NCBI GenBank assembly: GCA_022818135.1 | Contig: JAFMSR010000038.1 | Coordinates: 141,694 to 205,693 of the forward strand | Source: Saxidomus purpurata | Taxonomy: Eukaryota; Mollusca; Bivalvia; Venerida; Veneridae | Direction of reading: 5' to 3' | Length of the DNA stretch: 64,000 bases | Shown: positions 55,376-64,000 of the stretch, piece by piece | How the letters are laid out: each line of letters begins with the position of its first letter | How positions within the stretch are numbered: position 1 is the stretch's first letter | The notes under the pieces: generated by a model | What the model saw: the letters and a program-made list of their open reading frames with translations, nothing else | Told to the model about the DNA's origin: nothing | Database searches by the model: none | Made by a program: the position numbers and the translations under genes

Positions 55376-56470
55376 AACTCACCTGGCGTAAAGGGCCAGA
55401 GTGAGCTATTAGGATCGCATTCTGTCCATCGTACAGCGTACATCCGTTAACATTTTCCTTCAAACAATATCTCCTCTGAAACCAATAGGCCAGTGATGTT
55501 CCTTGCATGAAGCCCTTTCATACTTGTTCAAATAATTCCATTCCATGCGAAACTCTTGTTTATCCCCCCGCCGAAGGCGAAGGGGATATTAGAAATGCTC
55601 TTCGTCCGTCCGTCCGTCCGTCCGTCCCTCCGATTTTGTCCGGACCATATCTTTTTCATGCATAGAGGGATTTTGATGTTACTTGGCACAAATGTTCACC
55701 ATCATGAGACAGAGTGTCATGCGCAAGAACCAGGTCCCTAGGTCTAAGGTCAAGGTCACACTTGGAGGTTAAAGGTCAAATTCAAGAATGACTTTGTCTG
55801 GAGCATATCTTTTTCATGCATGGAGGGATTTTAATTTAACTTGGCACAAATGTTCACCATTATGAGACGGAGTGTCATGCGCAGGAACCAGGTCCCTAGG
55901 TCTAAGGTCAAGGTCACACTTAGAGGTTAAAGTTCAAAGTCAAGAATATCTTTGTCTGGAGCATTTCTTCTTCATGCATGGAGGGATTTTTATGTTACTT
56001 TGTACAAATGTTCACCACCATGGGTTACCCTTGTTTTTAGAATTACTTCCCTTTGTTGTTACTATAAATAGCTTATATTGTAACTTTTTTATTACTGGCT
56101 GTAGAGAAAAATCGAGACCACTTTTCTGTGGTACAACATGCATGTTACATCCAATATTTAGGTGTATTTTGACCCATCTCTACTTGGTAAGGAGTTAGCC
56201 CTTTTGACATATGGCGGGCTCGACATGTTGCACGTGGGCATCTAGTTTTTACATAGGCTTTTATAGGAAAAACTTTAAAAATCTTTATCTCTGAAACCGC
56301 AAGGCCTAGAGCTTAGATATTTGGCATGTATCATTGCCTAGTGGACCTTTACCAAGAATGCTCAAATCATGTCCCCCAGGTCAAAATTCACCCTTTCTGC
56401 TATTGATGACCTTGTATTATAGCCAATGTTAGCCAGGTGAGCAATATAGGGCCATCTTGGCCCTCTTTTT
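55376..56470 (+). mobile_element. Family A element carrying family H
   Basis: Header aactcacctggcgtaaaggg with gagtgagct; interrupted by family H at 55562-56247; then one unit and a 3' end caggtgagcaatatagggcc with hairpin and ctctttt. Confidence 0.75.
55562..56247 (+). mobile_element. Family H Helentron-like element
   Basis: Begins atccccccgccgaaggcgaa and ggggatat, a 5' hairpin, then (gtcc)n. Two to three units of about 160 bases resemble family D in wording (tttttcatgcatagagggat, gttacttggcacaaatgttc). The 3' end has ggcggg, a catgt-tgc-acgtg stem and catctagttttt. The inverted match of its 5' end is weaker than in other families. Confidence 0.72.
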
Positions 56471-56474
56471 TTTT

Positions 56475-56674
56475 ATAGAGGCTTATGTAGGAACATTTCT
56501 GAAAATCTTCTTTGAAACCACAAGGCCTAGAGCTTCGATATTTAGCATTGTGGCATTACCTGGTGACCCTTTACGTAGATTGTTCAAATCATTCACCCTT
56601 TCTGCTATTGATGATCTTCTATTATAGCCAATGGTAGGCAGGTGAGCAATATAGGGCCATCTTGGCCCTCTTGT
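56475..56674 (+). repeat. Family A 3' fragment
   Basis: One unit and the terminus caggtgagcaatatagggcc, hairpin, ctcttgttttc, placed directly behind the preceding copy. Confidence 0.7.
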
Positions 56675-56924
56675 TTTCTTTGTCACATACTTTTGCGACC
56701 CCAGTTATTGTTATTTCTTCAAAGACAATGGTGCTAAAAATATTCAAAAAGAGAATATAAGTGCAATGTTTTCAATTGTTTTTTATTTAGTACAAACTGA
56801 AATGAAATTATAAAAATTAATTATAAAGCTATTGTTTCCATATCAAAAATAGATATAAAAATGAAGTTGGTAGTAATATTGAATGCTGATGTGACTGTTC
56901 AGAGTCATCATGTGTCTTTATTAT
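56675..56924. other. AT-rich spacer
   Basis: Nothing supported. Confidence 0.4.
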
Positions 56925-58426
56925 CTTTATTTTCTAATGGATGATTGTCCGTCATCCGTCAACATTTTTATTCAAACAACATCTCCTCTGAAACCACTGG
57001 GCCAATGTTGATGAAACTATGCGGGAATGTTCCTTTCATAAAGCTCTACCAAAATAATCCAAAGAATTCCATTCCATGCAGAACTCTTGTTGCTATAGCA
57101 AAGAACAGGAAAAACTTTAAAAATCTTCTTCTCTTAAACCACAAGGCCTAGAGCTTAGATATTTGGCATGTAGCATTGTCTAGTGGACCTCTATCAAGAT
57201 TGTTCATATTATGACTCCTGGATCAAAATTGACCCCACTCGGGGTTACTTGGTTTTTTATAGGCTATATAGGAAAAACTTTAAAAATCTTGTTCTCAGAA
57301 ACCACAAGGCCTAGAGCTTAGATATTTAGTATGTAGCATTGCCTAGTGGACCTACACAAGATTGTTCAAATTATGAGCCCCTGGTCTTTGGTTTTACATA
57401 GGCTTATATAGGAAAAACTTAAAAAATCTTCTCTGAAACCACAGGGCCTAGAGCTGAGATATTTGTTATGACTGTATCATTGCCTAGTGGACCTCTACCA
57501 AGTTTGTTCAAATCATGACCCCTGGGTCAAAACTGACTCAACCCGGGGGGTCTCTTGATTTCACATAGGAAAAACTTTAAAAATCTTCTTCTCTGAAACC
57601 ACAAGGCCTAGAGCTTAGATATTTGGCATGTAGCATTGTCTAGTGGACCTCTATCAAGATTGTTCATATTATGACCCCAGGGTCAAAATTGACCCCACAC
57701 CGGGGGTTACTTGGTTTTACATAGGCTATATAGGAAAAACTTTAAAAATCTTGTTCTCAGAAACCACAAGGCCTAGAGCTTAGATATTTAGTATGTAGCA
57801 TTGTCTAGTGGACCTACACAAGATTGTTCAAATTATGAGCCCCGGGTCAAAATTGACCCCGCCCAGGGGGTCATTTGGTTTTACATAGGCTTATATAGGA
57901 AAAACTTAAAAAATCTTCTCCTCTGAAACCACAGGGCCTAGATCTGAGATATTTGTCATGACTGTATCATTGCCTAGTGGACCTCTACCAAGTTTGTTCA
58001 AATCATGACCCCTGGGTCAAAACTGACTCAACCCGGGGGGGCCTCTTGATTTCACATAGGAAAAACTTTAAAAGTCTTCTTCTTCTAAAACCACAAGGCC
58101 TAGAACTTAAATATCTAGCATGTAGCATTGCCTTGTGGACCTTTACCAAGATTGTTCAAATCATGACCCTTGATTGAAAATTAACCCTTCCCAGGTGCAG
58201 GGGGTGGGGGGGGGAGTGGGGGGGGGGCTGGGGTGAGAGGGTCACTTGATTTAGCATAGGCTTATATAGGGAAAACCACAAGGCCCACAGGCAGAATTTA
58301 AATATTTGGAATGTTACTAAGCATTGTGTAGTGGACCTCTACGAATTATGTTAAAAACATGACCTCTTGTATTATTGGCAATTGATATACAGGTGAGCAA
58401 TATAGGGCCATCTTGGCCCTCTTGTT
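56925..58426 (+). mobile_element. Family A element with multi-unit duplication
   Basis: Head plus eight to nine units. A three-unit block recurs: aaatcttcttctctgaaacc-type starts at 57121, 57581 and 58071 carry the same unit order, including the distinctive cagggcctagagctgagata variant. A G-rich tract lies at 58198-58232. Ends caggtgagcaatatagggcc, hairpin and cttgtt. Confidence 0.78.
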
Positions 58427-58826
58427 CTCATGAAACAGTGGATGGAATGTCACCAAACTTTACAGTACTTTGGAGGACTAAAGCATCATAGAGTACTGTA
58501 AAGGACTACAGTACTACACATAAGTAAAGACTACTAATTTTAAAAGTACTTAGCAGTGTTTGATGACATTAATTCCAAATGTCGACCACTTGAAATACAG
58601 CTTGCTTAGATGAGTGACTTGGGCAAACTAGGCTCTTTGTAATAAATTTCTTAGCAAAAATAATTTGAAGATCCATCCCCCTACCACCCCCATAGATATT
58701 TGATGATCCCCTCCCCGAATCCCGTAAACATATACATATGAATAATTATTATATGCATGACAGAATAAATCTTTTCCAAAATATAATGATTTGTACAACA
58801 GACTTCAAATGTTGTAATGTTTACAG
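58427..58826. other. Intronic stretch before exon 11
   Basis: Short gtactttgga/gtactgtaaa/acagtactac repeats near 58470-58545; otherwise nothing supported. Confidence 0.4.
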
Positions 58827-59396
58827 GTGTGTCAGGATTTCCAGTGAAACATTGTGTGCAGGAGTATTTCAGGGCTGTAACTAGCTTTGAAAGGCAAAAG
58901 TGTCTTGAATTTGTGATGTTTGTTGATATTGATGAAAAGAAAGTCAGCACAGGGAGCCAACAGTTTGCCCTGTGTTTGAAAGATTGTAATACAGAACTTC
59001 AGACAGCATCAATAACATATGACATGATGAATGGACAAACAGAATATGAAGTTGGTTGCTGCAGCATAGAATCATGTGATGCTGTTGTTCTGAGGGAAGA
59101 TGAAACATTTTCTGGAAAAGCACCTAATTCAAAGTACTTTCTTGAAAATGCAGGACATAGATACCAAGTAGCTTATGGTGAACACATGGGGAAATGGCAT
59201 GATATAGGCAGTGTTGAAGTTTTGACGCATCACAGAGAAATAGGAAAGACGTTTGTTTTCCTTGCTGTAGTCCCAGCCTTGAAAAAGAATCAGTCAGATG
59301 ATTCAGAAAGCTTGAGCACTACAATAAGGAATGTTCTTAGAAAAGCAAAAGAGTTGAATGTATCTAGTATAGCATTACACATAATGGATAGTGGAG
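58827..59396 (+). CDS. PARP14-like gene, exon 11 (end of macrodomain 2, most of macro-like domain 3)
   Basis: An exon of 570 bases; acceptor gtttacag, donor gtaagg, phase 1 in and 1 out. It completes the T-G-V-S-G-F-P ligand loop of macrodomain 2, continues with its last helix (CVQEYFRAVTSF) and the strand LEFVMFVDID, and then starts a third unit: VGCCSIESCDAVVLREDE, a YFLENAGHRYQVAY helix, the strand VEVLTHH, and the helix-strand pair LRKAKELNVSSIALHIMDSGG. That is the macrodomain order, but N-A-A-N, G-G-G-V-A and V-G-P are all gone, so domain 3 is probably structural or binds something else. The preceding intron carries a nested family A/H repeat and two A arrays. Confidence 0.92.
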
Positions 59397-59936
59397 GTAA
59401 GGTTTCTATCCAGAAAGGTACAGTAGTTTTACATTGCCTTGTTATAAGTTGTTAAAGCTACATTATAATGTTTGGTATTCCAGCAATATCACCACTTGGC
59501 CTGGACAGCTTACATTTAAATTCTATGAATTTAGGGTTTCATTACTTGTCTTGGCCTGCAGTTCTTGCATTTATTCACTGCTGACCGATGAGAGTGTTGT
59601 ATGGACATCTGAGTCCTCTTGTTATACCGGACAAAAGCTTGAAGGATATTACAAGTTTTATTGTTGTCCATCCACCATTGTGCTCAAAAATGGTTCTGTG
59701 TATTTGAATCAAACATGGATAAAATGTTTACATCTAAATGTACATAGAAATATGATTCTACAAGTTTAAGTTTGATTTTCCTCTCCGAAACTACAGTTTC
59801 AGACTTTTGAATCTTTTCCCTATTTATTATATCCCCCACCGAGCAAAGTTGGAAGTGGGGATATACTGTAAAACCGCTTTGTCTCTCAACCTTTCTGTCT
59901 GCCTTTTCCAGCTTGTCACAGTAGCTACACTGTCAT
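59397..59936 (+). repeat. Intronic stretch with a Helentron-like 5' fragment
   Basis: From about 59830, tatcccccaccgagcaaagt and agtggggatatactg form the hairpin-type start of a further family, cut off by the retrotransposon. The portion before shows nothing. Confidence 0.45.
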
Positions 59937-60101
59937 GATGTGCATGAAGCACGAAATTTATCTGATATCATAGCCCCTAAAATAAGCTTGTCTAATAGTG
60001 GCATCGCTATTAATGAAATGCCGCAAATTGAAAATAAGGATATTGAAATAAAATTGCTATGTGACATATCTTTTAAAGGTGATCGCGAATTGTCTAGTAC
60101 A

Positions 60102-60283
60102 TGTATTACAAATTTTGATAATGTTAATTGTATAACCAATAATATCAGAAATTCATATATTGAAAATAGTTATAATAGTAACAAATACAATAATAATACA
60201 TATTGTACAAATTACTATAAAGGAATATATGAATTTCTGATATCATTGGTTATACAATTAACATTATCAAAATTTGTAATACA
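60102..60283. repeat. 60-base inverted repeat inside the retrotransposon
   Basis: The arms differ at one base (aat against gat) and enclose a 62-base AT-rich loop. The duplicated stretch includes caattaacattatcaaaat. The inverted copy lies across the upstream ORF2 region and breaks it. Confidence 0.9.
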
Positions 60284-60284
60284 G

Positions 60285-62300
60285 TGTTGTCTAAACATGC
60301 ACCAATAAAACAGAAACGGGTAAAACGTTGTTCCCAACCTCCCTGGTTTGATGATGAAGTAAAAGATGCTATAGATCAAAGAAATAAATTTAAAGCAAAA
60401 CAAATGCTTTGACCAATATAAAATAGTTCGTAATAAAATTTCATCCATGATTAGAAAAAAGAAAAAACAGTTCTATAACAAGGTGGTAAAAAATAAAATG
60501 TCCCCTAGTAGTATGTGGAAGTGTTTTAAAAACATAGCCAATGATAGTAATACTTATAACAGTGTTTTACCATGTACTGTTTCATACAATGGGAATATAA
60601 CAGATGATAAATGTGATATTTTGAATGCTCTAAATAATCATTTCTGTAACATTTCAGATTTGATACAAAAAACAATTTTTGATGCGCAACTGTTACATTT
60701 CTCACAACTTAATGAAATATTAGATAGAAAATTAAAAAATACTTATTTCTCAATTAAACATATAACTCTTTTTGAAGTCAGCAAAATAGTTCAAAATCTA
60801 AGTTTGAATAAATCTGCTGGGCTAGATGGCATAGGCCCAAAACTATTAAAATACTGTGGAGATCACATCATATCACCCATTACATTCATAATCAATCAAT
60901 GTATAGATCAATGCATTTTCCCCGACTCACTAAAGGAAGCATGTGTTATTCCCATATTCAAAGGCGGTGACAAAAATGATCTTAATAATTACAGACCCAT
61001 CTCCATTTTACCAACTATCTCAAAAATATTTGAAAGACATATTGCTACACAAATTCAAACATACTTTGAAAAAACTAATATTATTCATGATAACCAATCC
61101 GGCTTCCGCCAAAATCACTCCTGCCAGACAGCTCTTATTCACTTGATTGACACCTGGCTCAAAGATATAGACTCAGGTAAATATGTTGGTGCTGTATTTT
61201 TAGATTTACGCAAAGCATTCGATTTAGTTGACCACACTATATTGATACAACAGTTACACATATATCATTTCTTTTCAAATACAATAAAACTCTTCAAATC
61301 ATATCTATGTAACAGAAGGCAATTAATAAAATGCGGAAATACATCCTCCGGTAATCTCCATGTTACCACAGGGTTCGATAATCGGTCCGTTATTGTTCAT
61401 TCTCTACATTAATGATTTAGCGTTGACCATCACACACAGTAAGGCAGATCTATATGCAGACGATTCTACATTACATAAAAGTGGTTATGATATATCAGAA
61501 ATTCAAAATACTCTTCAAGAAAATGTAAATGCTATACAAAGCTGGTGCTTAAAAAATAACATGGCACTTAATCCAGTCAAAACTAAATGTATGATCATTT
61601 CATCTTGTTTCAAACAAAAGATGCTGCAACAGCAAGACTTGAAACTACATCTTACAATTGAAAAAGCACCTATTGAAAATGTTGATATACAAAAAGTCCT
61701 GGGTGTTTATGTAGATAACACACTGTCATGGAAAGAACAAGTGAATAGAGTACTTGCTAAAATAAATTAAAAAATTGCTCTCTTTAGAAGAATTAACTAT
61801 TATCTTTCTGATGAAATGAAATTAATGTTCTATCATTCATACATTTTACCTATCATGGATTATTGTGCTGTGGTTTGGAGTAATAAAGCTAGTATTATAA
61901 ATAGATTAAACAAATTACAGGATAGAATTAAACGTATTATATCAAGAAACTCAATTCCACGAAAACGTAATATAAGTATAAAAGAGCCTATCATGCTTAG
62001 CTATTCCAATAGAATTAATTATCACATTGCACTAATTGTTTTTAAGGCTAAAAATATGCTAGTGCCAAAATATATAAGTGACATGTTAACATTTTCTTGC
62101 AATGAAACCTACAATCTTAGATCAATTGAATACAGTAATCGATCTATACCGAAATATAAAACAAATATTTTTAAAACATCTTTTTCATATATTCAGCAGT
62201 GCACATTTGGAATAATATTCCAGTGCAAATTCGCTACTCTAAAACTGTAACAGAGTTTAAAAAGAAATATAAATCTTATTTGGTCCAGAATCAAACTATG
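60285..62300 (+). pseudogene. Reverse transcriptase ORF2, broken
   Basis: A short frame near 60300 gives KHAPIKQKRVKRCSQPPWFD. The main frame has KSAGLDGIGPKLLKY, IPIFKGGDKNDLNNYRPISI, the SGFRQNHSC block and AVFLDLRKAFDLVDH with the first catalytic Asp. A one-base frameshift near 61370 leads into PQGSIIGPLLFILYINDL and YADD (61453-61464), the active-site motif. A stop after LAKIN (61768) is followed by further ORF2 sequence (YHSYILPIMDYCAVVW, LNKLQDRIKRIISR), then a second frameshift near 62200 before WNNIPVQIRYSKTV and the final stop. At least three disabling changes are seen. Confidence 0.85.
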
Positions 62301-62694
62301 TAACACATTCAAAATATTATTGGAGCAATTTTTATATGTAATTTTTCTTCTTCTTTTGTTACAATTATTCATATCTGAGTGTTTGTCATTAATAAATGGT
62401 AGACATCCGTGATGATTCAAGTTTTAAATAAGTTAAACTTTGTTTGTTTTGCAACTTTCTAGATTTGTATATTACCAAGTGTGAAACCAGAATATATGTA
62501 AATGTATGTGATTTTATGTGCGTGAGTGTGTCTGCATCTGTATATGTGCATTTTTTTTAAACCGTTTGCATATGTTGTTTGTGTGTATTTATGGAAGGCC
62601 AAAATGAAATTGTGATATATGTACGATTTCGTATTAATGTCTATTTGTGTTACCTTCTTAAAATAAAGATTTTATTATTATTATTATTATTATG

Positions 62695-63080
62695 ATATTG
62701 TCCTGTACAAGAGGTGCATGTATGTAGAAACTGGTTTTCAGAATTGATTGATTTTGTTTAAAACAAATGATCAACATTTCAGTCTTTGACAAATTGCATA
62801 AAGAAAATTTATCCCTGTACATACTTTTTTTAAAGTTTCAGTTAATATTAGAAACTTTATATTCATTTTCTCAGAAAGTACCGGTAGTTGTAACAAGTTA
62901 TCTTTTACATCACACAAATTATCATCTTAATATATCCCAATACCACCATTCCTAAAATAAGAGTGATCTTTAGAAATAGGGGCCCAACTGGCGTTTAACT
63001 GTTTTTCCTTTTAATATTTTAATATTAACCAAAAGTTTTGTAATGAACCCTTTAAAAAGAGAGTCCTCTGTTGGGTTGTG
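62695..63080. other. AT-rich intronic stretch
   Basis: Nothing supported. Confidence 0.4.
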
Positions 63081-63580
63081 TTCCATCTTACACAAATTGG
63101 GTCAAATGTTTTATGGAGACAATGTGCAGATCCCATGTTCAAACTGGGACAGTTCAGATCAGGGACACATTAAAGAGTGTTTGCTCAATATTTTGTAAAC
63201 CCATTTAATGATTTTCATTAATTTTTGCACAAATGTTCATCTAATGGAGATGATGTGTAGAATTTATGTTCCAACTGCACCAACACATTGTCAAGGTAAA
63301 ACTAAGGGGTTACTGTTTTCTGTCACGGCTAGGGCAGGACACTGGTACCTGGTACCTAGTATGTACCGAGAATCATTTCATTTTGTACCAGTCACAGGTG
63401 ATAGTAACATAGCTGGGACCCAAACAGTGCATTTTAGTTAAATTCATCAATGGTAAGGGACTTCTTATTGCATGGCAATACTTCATCAATTTGTTTCATA
63501 AACCACATTAAGGATTTACACTTTTCATTTCATTGAGATAATGTGTTGCATCCATGTTAAAGGGAAGGATAAAACTTATC
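63081..63580 (+). repeat. Family R tandem fragment
   Basis: Three worn units (cacaaattgggtcaaatgtt, gcacaaatgttcatctaatg, tgcagatcccatgtt) related to 51751-53130. Confidence 0.5.
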
Positions 63581-63619
63581 AGTCAATATAGCTATAAGTA
63601 TTAGTTTATACTAATTTAT

Positions 63620-63797
63620 TTTAGCTCGATTGTAAAGAAAGCTTGTAGCTTATCGAGTCACTCTCGAGTCCGCTTCCTGGAAAAACCAGTACTGGTGTCA
63701 TATGAGGAGGTACGGTCGTGACCTTGGTAGGGCTCGAACCCGCAGCCTCAAGGATGAGCGGCCGTCACCTAAACCTCTACACCACCGCTTCCCTCTA
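63620..63797 (-). mobile_element. tRNA-derived SINE with a conserved core
   Basis: On the minus strand it starts with gaagcggtggtgtagaggtt, containing an A-box-like tggtgtagagg, then a long variable-arm-like gctcatccttgaggc and the B-box ggttcgagccc, as in class II (Leu/Ser-type) tRNAs. The following block with gtactggtttttccaggaag and cggactcgagagtgactc looks like a conserved central domain of mollusc and other metazoan SINEs. No intact tRNA cloverleaf is claimed. Confidence 0.7.
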
Positions 63798-63842
63798 AGT
63801 ATTGAAGAGAGAGATAAAAGACACTCATTGTATACATTTTAG

Positions 63843-64000
63843 GAGATGGATACTTTAGAGATGTTTGTAGTAGAGCAATGATTGACTCCATCCTGAAGTT
63901 CCAGACAGATAAAAAATCTCACATTAAGAAAATACAGATAGCAACAAATGATGTTGAATCAACTAGTGCTGTGTTTAGAGAACTAGTCTACCAACTTGAA
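63843..64000 (+). CDS. PARP14-like gene, exon 12 (cut by window end)
   Basis: The acceptor is tacattttag. Together with the base left by exon 11 it reads GDGYFRDVCSRAMIDSILKF, then a Lys-rich turn (QTDKKSHIKK), the strand IQIATND, and a helix STSAVFRELVYQLE, open at the end of the window. It supplies the last helix and strand of macro-like domain 3. No donor site or stop is reached. A SINE lies immediately upstream in the intron, ending about 45 bases before the acceptor. Confidence 0.85.

Larger units (their letters stand above)
59937..62694 (+). mobile_element. Non-LTR retrotransposon (Jockey/CR1-like), 5'-truncated
   Basis: It keeps the downstream part of ORF2 with reverse transcriptase and C-terminal region, a 3' untranslated segment and a terminal (tta)n tail at 62671-62693, as seen at the 3' ends of several non-LTR clades. 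The endonuclease domain is missing, consistent with incomplete reverse transcription. Bases 60102-60161 and 60224-60283 form a 60-base inverted repeat. It lies in the gene direction in the intron between exons 11 and 12. No target duplication could be recognised. Confidence 0.82.
6099..64000 (+). other. PARP14-like multi-macrodomain gene, partial (12 exons, open at both ends)
   Basis: Twelve exons with AG acceptors and GT donors join without a frame break. Junction phases in order are 1,0,0,0,1,1,1,1,0,1,1. The conceptual protein (about 1,137 codons) contains one clear macrodomain, one degenerate macrodomain and further macro-like blocks. This organisation is known from PARP14/PARP9-type proteins, which read or write mono-ADP-ribose in innate immunity and stress responses. 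No PARP catalytic domain is in the window; it may lie downstream or be absent. Exon 1 begins in phase 2, so at least one coding exon lies upstream. Introns are large (up to about 9 kb) and packed with mobile elements. The gene could instead be a macro-only paralogue. Confidence 0.75.

Noticed and set aside
63727..63797. Possible tRNA gene (minus strand)
   Set aside because: The head has promoter-like boxes but no convincing full cloverleaf and is fused to a SINE body.

Overview
This window reads as AT-rich, intron-rich invertebrate nuclear DNA, most likely from a bivalve or other lophotrochozoan. That is inferred from the gene type (a multi-macrodomain PARP14-like gene), the tRNA-derived SINEs and the dense load of tandem-repeat-bearing non-autonomous elements. 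No operons, ribosome-binding sites, CRISPR arrays or structural RNA genes were seen.

One host gene is supported. It lies on the + strand and runs from about 6.1 kb off the right end of the window. Twelve exons were assembled by hand from GT-AG boundaries, and every junction keeps the reading frame. They give about 3.4 kb of coding sequence (roughly 1,137 codons) over about 58 kb. Neither the first coding exon nor a PARP catalytic domain is visible. In order, the protein holds: an unrecognised N-terminal block (exon 1); a macrodomain that has lost its ADP-ribose-binding Asn residues (exons 2-4); a linker plus a macro-like or KH-like region (exons 5-9); a better conserved macrodomain (exons 10-11); and a strongly diverged third macro-like domain (exons 11-12). 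By family resemblance it is a PARP14/PARP9-type ADP-ribose reader or mono-ADP-ribosyltransferase.

The introns are almost entirely mobile DNA. The dominant component is a set of at least six families of non-autonomous elements (called A to H here) with unrelated internal satellites of about 140-180 bp but one shared end design. The 5' terminus of 10-12 bases is repeated in inverted form just inside the 3' end, followed by a short hairpin and a terminal CTTGTT or CTAGTTT, and the elements sit in T-runs without a visible target duplication. This matches the Helentron (HLE2) branch of rolling-circle transposons. The elements nest in each other, join end to end, form chimeras and nearly all point the same way as the gene.

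Other elements: three pogo/Tigger-like MITEs with TA target sites, several other inverted-repeat MITEs and palindromes, a decayed mariner transposase (28.5-29.5 kb, minus strand), a 5'-truncated non-LTR retrotransposon with a broken reverse transcriptase (59.9-62.7 kb), a relic of another retroelement (10.9-11.2 kb) and two tRNA-derived SINEs (17.7-18.0 and 63.6-63.8 kb, minus strand).

Region by region: 1-6 kb repeats, including an element nested in another; 6.1-23 kb exons 1-4 separated by satellite-bearing elements; 23-32 kb a repeat-filled intron with the mariner; 32-41.5 kb exons 5-7 with MITEs and inverted duplications; 41.5-53 kb exons 8-9; 53.2-59.4 kb the large exons 10-11; 59.4-63.8 kb an intron with the retrotransposon and a SINE; then the start of exon 12.
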